NCBI GenBank assembly: GCA_903813345.2
Contig: CAIIXF020000001.1
Span: forward strand, 31,846,556 to 31,910,555
Direction: 5' to 3'
Length of the DNA: 64,000 nucleotides
From: Owenia fusiformis
Taxonomy: Eukaryota; Annelida; Polychaeta; Sabellida; Oweniidae
Shown here piece by piece: positions 1 through 11,781 of this stretch; the stretch's first letter is position 1, and the number at the start of each line of letters is the position of its first letter. The notes beneath the pieces are model-generated. The model searched no databases. It was not told the origin of the DNA and saw nothing but the letters and a program-made list of their open reading frames with translations. A program made the translations under genes and the position numbers.

Positions 1-189
1 TAATGGTATCAAAATATTTTTAACTAAATTCTTGATTAGATAAGAAAATGTGTAACATTTATGAATTTGTGTTGTACTTTTTTTGTAATTTCCTTCTTTG
101 TCACTTAAATAACTTATCGAATGATATTCTGTAAAAGAGGACTTTTTAAGAAGAGCTTTTTAGATGAGTTTTACTCCCAACAAATGAAG

Positions 190-1150
190 TTCATTAGGGA
201 TATTATATAGTGAAGCCCTCTGTCCGTCTGTCAGTCCGTCTTTCCGTCTGGAAGATAACTCGAATACTAGCAGACAAATTTTGTTCATATTTGGTGGAAA
301 GATGTATATTGGTTAATAAAATAATTTCCAGGATGGCCACCAGTTTAAGAATGGTGGTAATTTTTTTTTTCATGAAAATCTTAAGTTTTTATTTTAAACC
401 AAAGTAATAAATATTATTTTTAAAAATTTGACAATATATTTACAACATCTATCTATTTTATTTTTATTCTGAGTTTTTCACCATGACCCCCAGGGGCCGT
501 GTTTCGGGAAAATAGTAATTTGCATTAATTTTGAGATCTTTCTGAAGTATAGCTTTTATACTCCAATGAAAGGCAGTTTAGAGTAGATTGCAAATATTGT
601 ATCGTTTTTGTAATTTGGGCCTCGTAAAATTCAAAATGGCCATTTTATGTCTGATGTCTTCAGAGTATGGCTATAATTACTCAAATTAAAGGAATTTTAG
701 GATAGATCATTATTATGGTATTGTTTTTCTGATATTTACCTCAGAAAATTCAAAATGGCTGCCAACAGGAATTTGCGTTAATTTTGAGATCTCTCTGAAG
801 TATAGCTTTATAATACTTAAATGAAAGGCAATCTAGAGTAGATTGCAAATATTGTATCATTTTTCTGATATGGGCCTCGTAAAATTCAAAAGATCTCTTC
901 AAAGTATGGCTATATTATTCTCAAATTGAAGGAAACTTGGGCAGATCACTGTTATGGTATTGTTTTCCTGATTTGCACCTCAGAAAATTCAAATTAACTT
1001 TATTATTTGTGCCTTTGAAACTCTTAAATGGTCACCCAAATGTTTAAATTGGTAGAAAGTCTGATATTTCTCTGAAGTTTGTATTTTTGTGACAAATATA
1101 GATTCATATATTCATTGAGATTTGCTACTCCATGGAGTTGCCGTTTTCTA
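190..1150 (+). repeat. CCGTC-headed element with ~130-150 bp internal tandem repeats
   Basis: It opens with a CCGTC/CCGTCTG-rich head near 214-250. Degenerate units of about 150 bp follow, containing AAAATGGC and 'ctgaagtat(a/g)gctat' motifs (for example near 545, 660, 790 and 900). The same family recurs near 20.9, 56.4 and, reversed, 58.5-59.1 kb. It looks like a non-autonomous element whose tandem core varies in copy number. The class is unknown to me. Confidence 0.5.
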
Positions 1151-1446
1151 GTTAATCATTTAAATCATCACTATGAAACAATATCGGTGATGAGGTGTAA
1201 TTTGTAATTTCTGAATTATCAAATTGAAAAAAATTATCTGACCAATAATGATGATCTGGCCATTATTTACTACAAATTTCTGATCATTATATGAATTCAA
1301 AACACTGAATTTATGGGGATGAAAATTTCAGACAAGGTCCTTTTATTTTAAAACAAAAAAAACAGGCAAATGATGTAATCATAATGCTATCAAATCAAAT
1401 GGATCAAATGGACCACATTACATAGTGTAAAGAAAATGGATCTTAC

Positions 1447-1705
1447 CAGTAAAATTAGTATTTGAAGGACAGTGTGAATAGGATGGGTCTGCCTCTTTAC
1501 AGTTATTTCCACTCCACCCAAGAAGACACACTTTAGCACCAACTTCATTACATTTGAAGTGCCCATTACATGTATCCTCTTCCTCACAGTACACATCACA
1601 CAGTGGTCCATAATAGTTATCAGCACAAGTACAATTTGGACTCCCATTGCTGTTTTCATGACACACACCTCCATTTTGACAGGGGTCACTGTTGCATCCC
1701 AATGG
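1447..1705 (-). CDS. Exon 53: EGF fused to DSL domain
   Basis: Phase 0 acceptor (AG at 1706-1707 on the minus strand) and phase 1 donor (GT, 1445-1446). It encodes one EGF starting GCNSDPCQNGG whose last two cysteines are also the first two of a DSL domain (NYYGPLC-DVY-C). The usual DDC-x-GHY motif appears as DTCNGHF, followed by VCLLGWSGNNC. It is the last exon I can place; the phase 1 donor shows the gene continues past the left edge, presumably into another slot exon. Confidence 0.82.
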
Positions 1706-2480
1706 CTAGAACATGCAGTAATCCCATTAAAGCCATAATATTTACTGTTCATGAAGAGAGATTTACAAGTAATAATAAAAAAGATATAATGCATGCGCGC
1801 ATGTATTATGAAATATGCACAATTTGACACATTTATATTTAGTTTGTCATATCCTCATTTTAATTGTACTTGGAATGATAGTAATGTACATATTTTTCAA
1901 GGTATGATTTAAACTGCCATTTTAATGTCAATTTTACAGTATTTTCGTCACAATATATAGAACTGTGTTATTAATATTTTAGAAATAATACAGAATTTAA
2001 AAGAAATATGGTTGTCATCTTGAATGCTGGTCATAACATACTATTTTATGATTTTTGCTATACCTCAAAAAGTAGTAGAGCAATATTGTTATTGTGAATA
2101 CTTAGAAGCATGGTGCACTGTCTTGTGTGTGGGAAGAAGGTGACCATTTAAACAATTTGTCCAATTTTAACTTTGCTATTTTATATGTGAATACTTGGAA
2201 GTAAAGTAAACTTTGTAACGGTAATTTGGTTAATACCTCTTTTTGTTTGATATATTTTGGCCAGTTTGAGACATGATTTCTAGCTTTATTGTCTGACATT
2301 AATTATTATATATATTGCGTACATAGTGTACTTCATTCTATATCATGAATCCAAATTTAATAATGACTGTTAACTAAGTACCATGTGCACATGATATCCA
2401 CACATGCACATTTTCTGTAACCACTGTATAGGGTGTAGATAGTTGTTAGGGTTTGCTTGGTCTTGGCGTTGCTGTAATCT
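1706..2480. other. Intron, nothing recognised
   Basis: AT-rich intron sequence between exon 53 and a TA-flanked element. I see no coding frame or repeat structure that I can name. Confidence 0.5.
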
Positions 2481-2481
2481 A

Positions 2482-3728
2482 CAGGGTGACCCAAAAACAG
2501 AACCCTCTAAAAATGTAATAATTTCTTATCTATCCTATCAACCCAATTTTTATGTGCATAAATTAGAATCTGTGGATGATAATGTGATACTAAGATTGTT
2601 ACAAAAAATTGACTATTTGTAATTTCATGGATGACCTTAGAATGTGTCTAATTTTGGGAAAATCAACATTGAGACAAAATCATATCTTGAGATTTTCAGA
2701 AGGAAATTCTAAAGAAGACTTGAAATCAATGTCTCATATTAATATTTTAATAGACTAGATGCAAGTTGAAATAATCTTGATTTACATCTAAAAATATGGT
2801 TTCGAAAATTGTTTATCAACTTTGAAAATGTGACTTCTAGCTTGGGTTGATTCCCCATAGACCCCATGTTACAAAATCACAAAAGGTGAAATATCTTTTC
2901 TTGTATTGGGCAGATAACATTTTTTTTACTGGACATGTTTTAATTTGCATAACTATTAGATGTAAATTTAGTTGAAGGGAACCTTCTACTATACCCGCCA
3001 TGCTATCTGGCCTGAACGAGCCACCTGGTGGTGAAATTGGTAACTACCTACTTGCATCTGCGTTATTGAAAAATGAAGAATAGGCAATGGTAAAACACCT
3101 AATAAAATCAGATGACTGGAAATTTTGGCCTCTGAGCAAGAACACCTCAAACGCTTTACAAAATTCCATTGGATGAATTCTTAAGAAATCATAAGACAGC
3201 AGAATGATCAGTCAAGACCATTGAATGACATGTGATATCGAGTAATTAAAATTGAGTTGGAAGAGGAAAAAGGGAAAATGTTACTCGATGGAAAAAATGA
3301 TCAGGTTACCTATTTAGGGAGGTTTCTTAAAATGTGGGTATGAGAACATCGGAAAGCATTGTGCGTGATTGCATTGGAGGTATTTCAAAAATATCAATCA
3401 GAAAGTGCAGCCACACCTAAATTTAAGATGGCTTAAAGGTTGCTGGGACACTTCCTCATTAATGATCGCAACCTCTACACTCACCAAATGCAGCTTAACA
3501 AGAAGCCAAATAATGTGGCGAGTTCAAACAAAAGATGACACAAAAAATCTTACATTTTCTTTTCTTTCACATTGTTGGCACATTTTTATTGACCATAACA
3601 GGAAGAATATTCAATGCTATGTCAAGAATTTGGTCACACATTGTCATCCATAGATGGTTGTTTCGCTACGTGAAAATGATTATATACATATTTAGAAGTT
3701 ATTTCATTTTTGGTTTTTGGTCACCCTG
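2482..3728. mobile_element. Tc1/mariner-like non-autonomous element (CAGGGTGACC ends)
   Basis: Left end CAGGGTGACCCAAAAAC follows TA. The right end, read in reverse, is CAGGGTGACCAAAAACC. The length is about 1.25 kb. Inverted CAGGGTG ends at a TA are typical of IS630/Tc1/mariner relatives. No transposase frame is intact; short open stretches inside are not convincing. Confidence 0.55.
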
Positions 3729-3804
3729 TGGATATTTATTTTATATATTCCTTATACATGTATTGCCATTCTTATTTATGTTGAACACATATGTTAACAC
3801 TTAC

Positions 3805-3908
3805 AGTTTCACAGAAGCGTCCAGAAAAATTGTTGGGACAGCAACATTCAAAATCTCCATATTCAGAAGATTCTCCACGTATGCAAGAACCATTGTTAAG
3901 GCATTGGT
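3805..3908 (-). CDS. Exon 52: complete CCC-EGF domain
   Basis: Starts in phase 1 and ends in phase 0 (GAA ACT before GTAAGT). It encodes DQCLNNGSC, then ECCC, then FSGRFCET. In the other 12 modules the intron falls just after the CCC-x-x-G, splitting the domain; here the whole domain, including its last cysteine, is in one exon that joins directly to exon 53. An intron was either lost here or gained in the others. Confidence 0.82.
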
Positions 3909-4099
3909 CTAAACAAAATGAATACGTTAGCATAAAAAAATTGCAAGGTAAATAACTTAACGGGCAAAATCAATGCTCTTCACAAAAAATGGTTATAAAG
4001 ACTAATTACTCTTTGAAACATGATCTAAGACATATAAACAACCAAAAATACATGTTAACAAATAATCCAATCAATCACAGTAAATACACATCTATTTAC

Positions 4100-4426
4100 C
4101 TTGAAGTCTTTCTGCAAACCCATTGACATGATTATTAGGGTTACACTCATCATCATACACACTGACTGTCAGATTAGCAAACTTAGAATCTGAAGACGCT
4201 GATATTGAAAACTTATTACTGCCTTCATTGATCCACTCCCCAGGTGATGCAATCAGGGATGTTTCACTGACAAATCCCTCCACAAAATGTGAACCTTCTT
4301 GTGTTGATGACATGAACTCCATTCTTCCATTTAAACTACTTAGTTCATCCTGATAGAGTGTGAGTTTAAAGGTGAAGTTTACTCCATTGTCACATTGGTA
4401 GGAACCCTGCCATATACCACTGAAAT
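4100..4426 (-). CDS. Exon 51: domain X, divergent copy
   Basis: A symmetrical 1-1 phase exon. It begins DFSGIWQGSYQC, the X signature (G-x-W-x-G-x-x-x-C), and keeps the second conserved cysteine near the end (YDDECNPNN). The middle (EFMSSTQEGSHFVEGF) is less like the other copies. About 109 residues, predicted mostly beta by its alternating hydrophobic pattern. The function is unknown. Confidence 0.78.
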
Positions 4427-4450
4427 CTATAAAATGATGGTAAAGGATAG

Positions 4451-6845
4451 GGTATTGATACGGTGAACTGAATTCAACAATGTTTTTTCTCTTAAATCAA
4501 TTATTGAAAACATTTTGTAAAAAACACGGTCCTTTATGTAATCACAGGCTGGTATCGAAATATTTGTCCGCTGTGACGGAGCAATCTATTTTTCATAAAA
4601 ACACTAAGAATACTTCACGATTTATTTTTTAACTCATATGTTTCGTTACACCATACAAAATTACTTACTCCATGCAATGGATATATCAGTTGCGGGTAAC
4701 TTTCACTTCTGTTTGAAGTCCAATTACGCTGGGAAGAAAAGCTATTGAAAATGGCGCCGGAGTATCATACTTCAAAATGTACCATTTCTTGTTTAACTTT
4801 CTAATGGCACGATATAGTGACACGATAATATTTACACATGGTTTCAGCATAACTATGAAGGTATAAATGAGATGTTGATGTATTTGGTCTTTTTAATTCT
4901 TTTATAAAAAATAATGTTTAATTTTTTTGTCCGCTGTGACGGAGCAGTTGCAAATGTGAACTGTGAAAATGCACCGTCACAGCGGACAAAATCTATTAAT
5001 ATTATTTTTTATTAAAAAAATTAAAAAGACCCAATGCATTAATATCTCATTAATACATTCAGAGTTATGCTTAAAACATATGTTAATATTATCGTGTCAC
5101 TATATCATGTCATTAAAAAGTTAAAAAAGAAATGGTACATTTTAGAGTTTGATACTCTGGCGCCGTTTTCAATAGATTTTACTCCTAGCGTTATTGGACT
5201 TCAAACAGAAGTGAAGGTTACACGCAAATGATATATCCATTGCCTGGAGTAAGTAATTATCTTTGATATAACGAAACATACGAGTTAAAAAATAAATCGT
5301 GAAGCATTCTTAGTGTTTTTTTATGAAAAATAGCATGCTCCGTCACAGCGGACAAATCTTTCGATACCAGCCTGTGGTAATGTTGACTGATTGACAAAAA
5401 TTTGATGTGAAAATTATTTAATATATATATTTTATATATTTACTGTTTTTGTTAACATTTTTCGTTTTTTAGTGAAATTGTTTTTTTGTTCCTTTCTACC
5501 AATTCTTGAGAATGAAATAAAATGTCTTTCCGACCTTGTTGAAACAAAATAGCATATACACCATTTTGTTAGACCTCTCAATATTATAGTTATACAAAGG
5601 AAATTTTGGTTGATTTAACAAAAAGTATTCAAAAAATTAAAACAAAACTCCCCAAAATAGATCAAAATTAAAGGCCCCATATAAAGTTTAAACCACTTTG
5701 GCCTATATTGTAGTCTTACCCAATGTTATCAAAGTGTGATATGTGAAACTTTTTTTTTTAATTTCAAAAAGTGGTTTTTGATAGACTTTCTGTTCCAAAA
5801 TTTGTGAATTTATATCAAACCAACTTTTAGAGGTCACCCATATCTTCTAATTAGCCACAATTCATACCGATGCATAGCATTCATCCTCCCATGTTTTTGT
5901 CGAAAAAATTAAGTAAATCGGTTCATAAATAAGCGAGAAATGAACTTATCAGTGCATGAAAATTGTTCTGAGAAAAATGCATTTCAAAATTTTAGTTCTC
6001 ATAGAAACCAATGGTACAATGATATCTAAAACATAATTTATTCTTCCTTTTAACCTGGTTAGACAATCAACATTGTTTTTTTTATAAAATTCTAACATAT
6101 TTAGAAAAGATTGACATTGAAAAGTTTTCAAAAAGTTTTTGGTACCTTAGTGACATCACTAATGTTTCAAAATATTTTTGATATGTTAAAACATTGAAGT
6201 GGCCCATTAAATATGGCATTTTATTATTGAAATAGTGTGTCCTTTGTTCAACCTTTGCATTGGTGTTAAAAAGATAATCTTTTTTGAAATGCATTAAGAA
6301 ATATTTGATGATTAGGCCTAAGAAATTTCAACTTTTTTGAAAAATGGCGGGAAATTTGAATATTTGAGAAATGAAATGTTCACAACTTTTTTTTCAAAAT
6401 TTTTTTTTGTTCAAAAATCTCTAAAATCACTTTTTAAGTCCTGACAAATAGTAAATGAATGATAAAAAAATATTTTCAAACTTTAGACGGGGACTTTAAG
6501 ATAAACCTTTTATTTCATTAACAAGATACTTTTTTAAAATCAACCAAACTTTCTTTTGTACAATTACAATGTTGAGAGACCTAAACACATTGTATTTATG
6601 TCGTTTTGTTCCAATAAGGTTCAGATAGATGTTTCATTTCATTCCGAACATATGATACCAAGAACAAAAGAAGTGTCTGATGTGTTTTCTAAAACAATAT
6701 AGAGAAAAGTATGTATATTTTTTTAAAATTATATTGTTACCATTCAAAAGATGACCATTAAATTGATGATATGTAGAATTTTCAGAATTTTTTGATAACT
6801 GATTTAAGAGAAACTTGTGTTCAAAGAGTTCTCCATATCGATACC
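4451..6845. mobile_element. Element with GGTATCGATATGG inverted ends, carrying a nested foldback
   Basis: The left end reads GGTATTGATACGGTGAACTG and the right end, reversed, GGTATCGATATGGAGAACT. The two halves are themselves imperfect inverted copies (the segment around 5570-5615 matches the reverse of 6540-6590), so the element is foldback-like. Copies lie at 42.3-43.3 kb and, truncated, at 23.75-24.3 kb. The nested foldback at 4543-5376 interrupts it. No protein is encoded. Ends could extend a few bases outward (AAGGAT). Confidence 0.65.
4543..5376. mobile_element. Perfect-style foldback element, ~834 bp, GTAAT target duplication
   Basis: Two arms of about 410 bp are inverted around position ~4960. 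Outer ends are CACAGGCTGGTATCGAA, and TCCGCTGTGACGGAGCA lies near both the outer and inner ends of each arm. The host element is uninterrupted at 42.40 kb (tttatgtaatgttgactg); here the same sequence has GTAAT on both sides of the insert, a 5-bp target duplication. A single arm occurs at 12.23-12.66 kb. Confidence 0.75.
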
Positions 6846-6963
6846 AACCCTTTATTGTCATTAGGGCAATGGAAATCCAAAGAATAAGTTTAAAATTGAT
6901 AATTTCATATCAGTGCATGAATATGGTAGCATGAATATCACACAAAGAACACAAATTACATAC

Positions 6964-8664
6964 CATTTGCAGTTGCATTAACAGGAGGGGGGCATGTGCT
7001 CAGATCAACCATGGGTTGGACACACAATTCACCACCATAGTCAGGTATACATATCTTTGATCCATCAGTTGTATTGCATATGTAGTGCCCAGTACAGTCA
7101 TCTTTTGCTCTGCAGTAAATTTCACAAGCATCACCATAGAAATCATCAGGACACAAACAGCTATAATTTCCAAGGTTCGAATTCCCAGTGCAAGTCGCAT
7201 TGTTTGGACATGGTTCACTCAAACATGGATCAGCAATGCTTCGCTCACAGAAGTCACCAGAAAATCCATCTGCACATGTGCAGTTTATTTCTCCATTGGA
7301 GCTGTCCTCACAGGTGCCATTATTTTGGCATGGTGAGCTATCACATCCTGGTAAAACCTTGGTTGAACAGTTCACATCAGTATATCCATCTGTGCAGTTA
7401 CATTCATATCCCCCAAGGATGTCAGTGTTTATACATGTTGCATTGTTCAGGCATGGTGTCAGATCACAGCCTAACATGATATTTGTCTCACAACGTTCAC
7501 CTGTGAATGATTCAGTGCATAAACATGTAAAATTACCATCATAAGTTGAGTTAAAGCATGTACCATTGTTCAGGCAAGGTGTATTTAATATACATGTATC
7601 ATATAATTCACAATTTATACCCGAATATCCAGTCAAACATGAGCAATTATATCCACCATCAAAATCTGTTATATTGCATGTTCCATTATGTAAGCATGGC
7701 TTTATGCTGCATCCATCTACGTTTTGGCAAAATTCACCTGTGAACCCATCTGAGCATAAGCAAGTCACATTACCAGCGTCTGTCAAATTACAAGTTGAAT
7801 TGTTCAGGCATGGGCTATTTAAAATGCAAGCATTTTCTTGATCACAAAATTCACCAAAATATCCATTTTTGCATGTGCAGTTGAACCCACCACCATCATC
7901 TGTATTATTGCATGTTGCATTGTTAAAACATGGCATCTTTGCACAACCAAGCTCTATCTCACAAAACTCTCCTCTAAACCCATCTAAGCAAGAACATTCT
8001 GCATCACCAGTATCATTGGATTCACAAGTCCCATTATTCTGGCATGGGTTATTGAAAATACACTCATCTTCTAGATCACATAGGTCTCCAAGGTATCCCA
8101 TCAGGCATGTACAGTTGAACCCACCACCATCATCTGTATTATTGCATGTTGCATTGTTAAAGCATGGCATCTTTGCACAACCAAGCTCTATCTCACAAAA
8201 CTCTCCTCTAAACCCATCTAAGCAAGAACATTCTGCATCACCAGTATCATTGGATTCACAAGTCCCATTATTCTGGCATGGGTTATTGAAAATACACTCA
8301 TCTTCTAGATCACATAGGTCTCCAAGGTATCCCATCAGGCATGTACAGTTGAACCCACCACCATCATCTGTATTATTGCATGTTGCATTGTTAAAGCATG
8401 GCATCTTTGCACAACCAAGCTCTATCTCACAAAACTCTCCTCTAAACCCATCTAAGCAAAAGCATTCTGCATCACCAGTATCATTGGATTTGCAAGTCCC
8501 ATTGTTAAAGCATGGTTCAGAAAAGCATGGAAGTGATGTCTCGCATGTTCTACCTGTGAATTGTTCTGCACAGTAACACTCAAACCCAGCATCTGTTCCA
8601 TTACAAGTCCCTCCATTCTTGCATGGATCCTCAGCACACCCAATTGGAATCTCACAAAATTCAC
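6964..8664 (-). CDS. Exon 50: 13 EGF domains plus DSL
   Basis: Phase 1 at both ends. It completes the EGF begun in exon 49 (GEFCEIPIG), then encodes 13 EGFs and a DSL (FYGDACEIYC, KDDCTGHYIC, then PDYGG with Tyr where W is usual). A two-EGF unit of 234 bp (GCAKMPCFNNATC plus ECIFNNPCQNNGTC) is repeated almost unchanged, a recent tandem duplication. Nearly every EGF has NNGTC or NNATC between its second and third cysteines. It ends CPPPVNATANG, leading to X exon 51. Confidence 0.85.
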
Positions 8665-8729
8665 CTACAAAATAGTTTGTCACACTGAAATAAATTGATC
8701 AAAATCAAAATTTACACACAAACAATCTA

Positions 8730-9059
8730 CAGGGTGGGCCAAAAAACACCCCCCCTAGCCAATATTCCTGATAAATATTCATTTTTTACATGTTCACCAA
8801 AAAAGATATATCATTTTAAAGATAATTTAATTTGCAACAAAATGATATAAAATAGAACAATTTTCAACAACCCTGGCTCGAGATATAATCATTTATGTGA
8901 CATGGGGGTCAAAAAACACCTTTTCAACTGTGTTTTGAGCAGTAAAGAACTTCAACATTCAAAAACATTCAGCTAAAACATTTGAGAAAATTAGCTCATT
9001 AATGCAAGTAATAAATGAGATATAGCTTGTTGCAAGGGATAACTTTTTGGACTACCCTG
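8730..9059. mobile_element. Short TA-flanked element, CAGGGTGGGCC ends
   Basis: TA occurs on both sides. Left end CAGGGTGGGCCAAAAAACAC; right end reversed CAGGGTAGTCCAAAAAGTT. 330 bp, no coding capacity. Its right half resembles the element at 29.9-30.2 kb (aatgcaagtaataaatgaga), so they are one family. Confidence 0.72.
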
Positions 9060-9334
9060 TACAACTTCAAATTTGTCAAAACAAAGCAGATGCAGTATGT
9101 AAGAATGTATGATTATTTTGTCAACTGGCAAGAGTAGGATTTAGTGAAAAAGAAAAAAAGTTTGGATTGGAGTGAAGCTTTTAATGCAACCTCTACGTGG
9201 ATTAAAGAAGTAATGGATGGATTGCATCAGGTGACATCGAGGAAGCATGGTGGGTAAACTGTTCAATAAAACATAAAGAAATTGCAAAGCTTGTGAGCCA
9301 GAATTAGATAAATAGCCCTAACTAATCAACTTAC

Positions 9335-9463
9335 CCTCATATTGGTCAGTACAATTGCAGTAGAAACTTCCAACAGTGTTGACACATGTGCCATTGTTCA
9401 TACAGAGTGTCTCGTTCTTGTCACATTCATTTATATCCTCTTCACACCGCTCACCCTCAAACC
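9335..9463 (-). CDS. Exon 49: calcium-binding-type EGF
   Basis: Phase 1-1 exon of 129 bp. It begins [10 protein letters not shown], giving the last cysteine of the CCC-EGF in exon 48, then [18 protein letters not shown], a calcium-binding EGF pattern (D-I-N-E-C). That EGF is completed by the start of exon 50, so the intron lies between its fifth and sixth cysteines. Confidence 0.84.
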
Positions 9464-9722
9464 CTAATAGATATAGTGGTAAGTCATTAAAAAAAGTATA
9501 CTTTTTTCTATTGTAATGACCTTGATATCTATATGCTCAATAACTGTTTTGTGAATGATTACATCACATATACTATAATGATTGCATATTACCCTCATTC
9601 AAAGAAAGAAATCAAAAAGCATTCAAAAAATTAAAAAGCAATTTTTTCTGGAATGGTACTATTTACAATTTGGCAAAATGGAGATTGTAGACATATTTTT
9701 TTCAGAATGTAAAATAACATAC

Positions 9723-9806
9723 CTGATTGACAACAGCAATAGAAATCTCCAAGGCCAGTTCCATTTCGAACACATGTTGCATTATTCTTACACGCTGATA
9801 TACGTT
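9723..9806 (-). CDS. Exon 48: first part of CCC-EGF
   Basis: 84 bp, phase 1-1. Encodes ACKNNATC, then GDFYCCCQSG. It lies between X exon 47 and EGF exon 49. The sixth cysteine comes from exon 49. Confidence 0.85.
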
Positions 9807-9877
9807 CTGTAAGTGCATAAAATGATTTAGATAATAGTATACGTAAGAAAAGACAAGGCATTAACATGACAAAATGT

Positions 9878-11060
9878 CACCACCTAGTTGCTCATGACAT
9901 TCATAATGAGTTCAATCTTAGTCACATTTGAACTTCTGAGAACTTGTAGTTGATTTTGATAAAAATTGGTCAATTTGAAGTAAGTTGGAAAAACCTTTTT
10001 GACCTTTTTGCCTTGAGAAGGTCAAGTTTTAAATCTAAAAATTAGATTTGAATTTCTGAGATCTTGTAGATGATTTTGAAAAAAATGTGGTCAATTTGAA
10101 GCAAGTTGAAAAAAGACCTTTTGACCTGTTTTGACCTTGAGAAGGTCATTGGAGATCAAATATCAAATCTAAAGTAAGATTTGAAATTCTGAGAACTAGT
10201 GGATGGTTTTGAAAAAAACAAATTTGATCAATTTGAAGCAAGTTGAAAAAATACTTTTTTGACCTTTTTAACCTTGAGAGGGTCATTGAAGATCAAATCT
10301 CAAAACTTAAGTCATATTTGAACTTTTGAGAACTTGTGGATGATTTTAAAAAAAGAATTTGGTCAATTTGAAGGCAGTCGAAAAAATATCTTTCTGACCG
10401 TTTTTGACCTTGAGAAGGTCATTGAGGTCAAATCTCAAATCTAATGTCAGATTTGAACTTCTTAGAGCTTATAGATGGGTTTAGAAAAATTTGAAGTCTG
10501 TCTTAACTGTATTTGTTAAGGTACTTTTAAAACAAAACATTTTTGAAAAACTTGCAATACTTGCACATGTTATTTTCTGGTACAAAATAAAGTATGAAGG
10601 CATGTGTGTATTTCTTTGCTTTTTTCAGGAAAGTATCTTTACATTGTCTTCTTTTAGTAAACCTGGTAACAATTCAATGGCAAATCCAGGATGTTCTGAT
10701 ATTTCAAGAAAAATCATTTAAAAGCCAATTACGTCATATTCTGAGGCGAGAATTTTTCAAGAAATCAGATGGCCGGTGAACATTGAAGCAATCGAAGGAA
10801 CATTCATGATAATGACACATTTATAGTGAGTATTTGTACAAAATTTTTGCCCCATTTGATCATCATTGTATATCCTCTCATTTTAACTCAAAATATCACC
10901 AGGGATATCGAAACAACCCATGATTGCTTTTTAGCGACTGATGCAGGTTTAAGTTATTGGAAGTTTTTGGGATTTGTTACAGATGCTGGATGCCAAGCAC
11001 CAACCTGCCAACCATCGTCACAAAAAACGGAGATCATAACAGTAGTCATGGTGGTGACAT
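9878..11060 (+). repeat. Element with TGTCACCACC ends and ~125 bp tandem repeats
   Basis: Left end TGTCACCACCTAG near 9880; right end ggtggtgaca near 11050. Between about 9920 and 10480 lie four to five units of about 125 bp containing 'ggtcaatttgaag', 'gaccttgagaaggtca' and 'gaacttgt(a/g)gatg'. The same tandem family, reversed, is next to the same end sequence at 55.43-55.88 kb. The segment 10490-11040 is unrecognised. Confidence 0.5.
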
Positions 11061-11130
11061 AATAAAAAATTTTACTTGAAAAAAGGATTCAAAAAAGTAT
11101 ATTTGAACTTTTAAAAGACACATATTTTAC

Positions 11131-11460
11131 CAAAGATTCTTGAGCCAGTTAGTTTGCAGGTGTTTCCAATGTCTCTAGTCATTATTCCTGTTAAGTTTTG
11201 TCCATCAGAGCTTACTGTTCCATCAAGTCCACTGGGAACAAATCCAACAGCGGGGTGGCTACCATTACTACTAATAAGAATCGAAGTGAAACCTCGGGTC
11301 GATGCTGCATATGTGCCTTTTACCATGTACTCGTGTTCTTGATCTCTGTAGATGAAGTCAAATGTCCCCTCCATGGGATTAGTGGTGTTGACAACCAACG
11401 CAAATTCATAAATGTTTGCCAAGTCACAGTGAAGAGTACCTCTCCATTCACCACCAATAT
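11131..11460 (-). CDS. Exon 47: domain X
   Basis: Phase 1-1, 330 bp. It starts DIGGEWRGTLHC and ends TCKLTGSRIFG, carrying both conserved cysteines. The core includes PMEGTFDFIYRD and VKGTYA, matching the X pattern of a P-x-G-x-F strand and a G-T-Y turn. It follows the two beta-sandwich exons 45-46, so this slot holds two domains. Confidence 0.83.
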
Positions 11461-11781
11461 CTGTAATAAATGGGTTAAAATAGCAACTCATCTCTCAAAA
11501 ATGGTTCAAACAACTTGTAACTTTTGCTGTAATGTTTTCTCAAATGATTACTAAATATGTTTTTTGAAGTTTCTTTAGTGTAGCTCTTCAAAAGAATATT
11601 TCCTTTCTTTGTAGGAAAGATGGTATTAACATTTCATTTTATGTATTATTATTCATAATGACCATAAACATTCATTTGTAAATTGATACATATAAACCTA
11701 CATTTGAATATGTTTTAATTTTAACACATTTGATTGTGTTATTTAATAAACTGTTCATCAGTAAATCACAATACAATCATA

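Noticed and set aside
3369-3912. Plus-strand open frames of 94-125 codons
   Set aside because: They run from a transposon remnant into the antisense of exon 52; no domain or codon pattern supports them.
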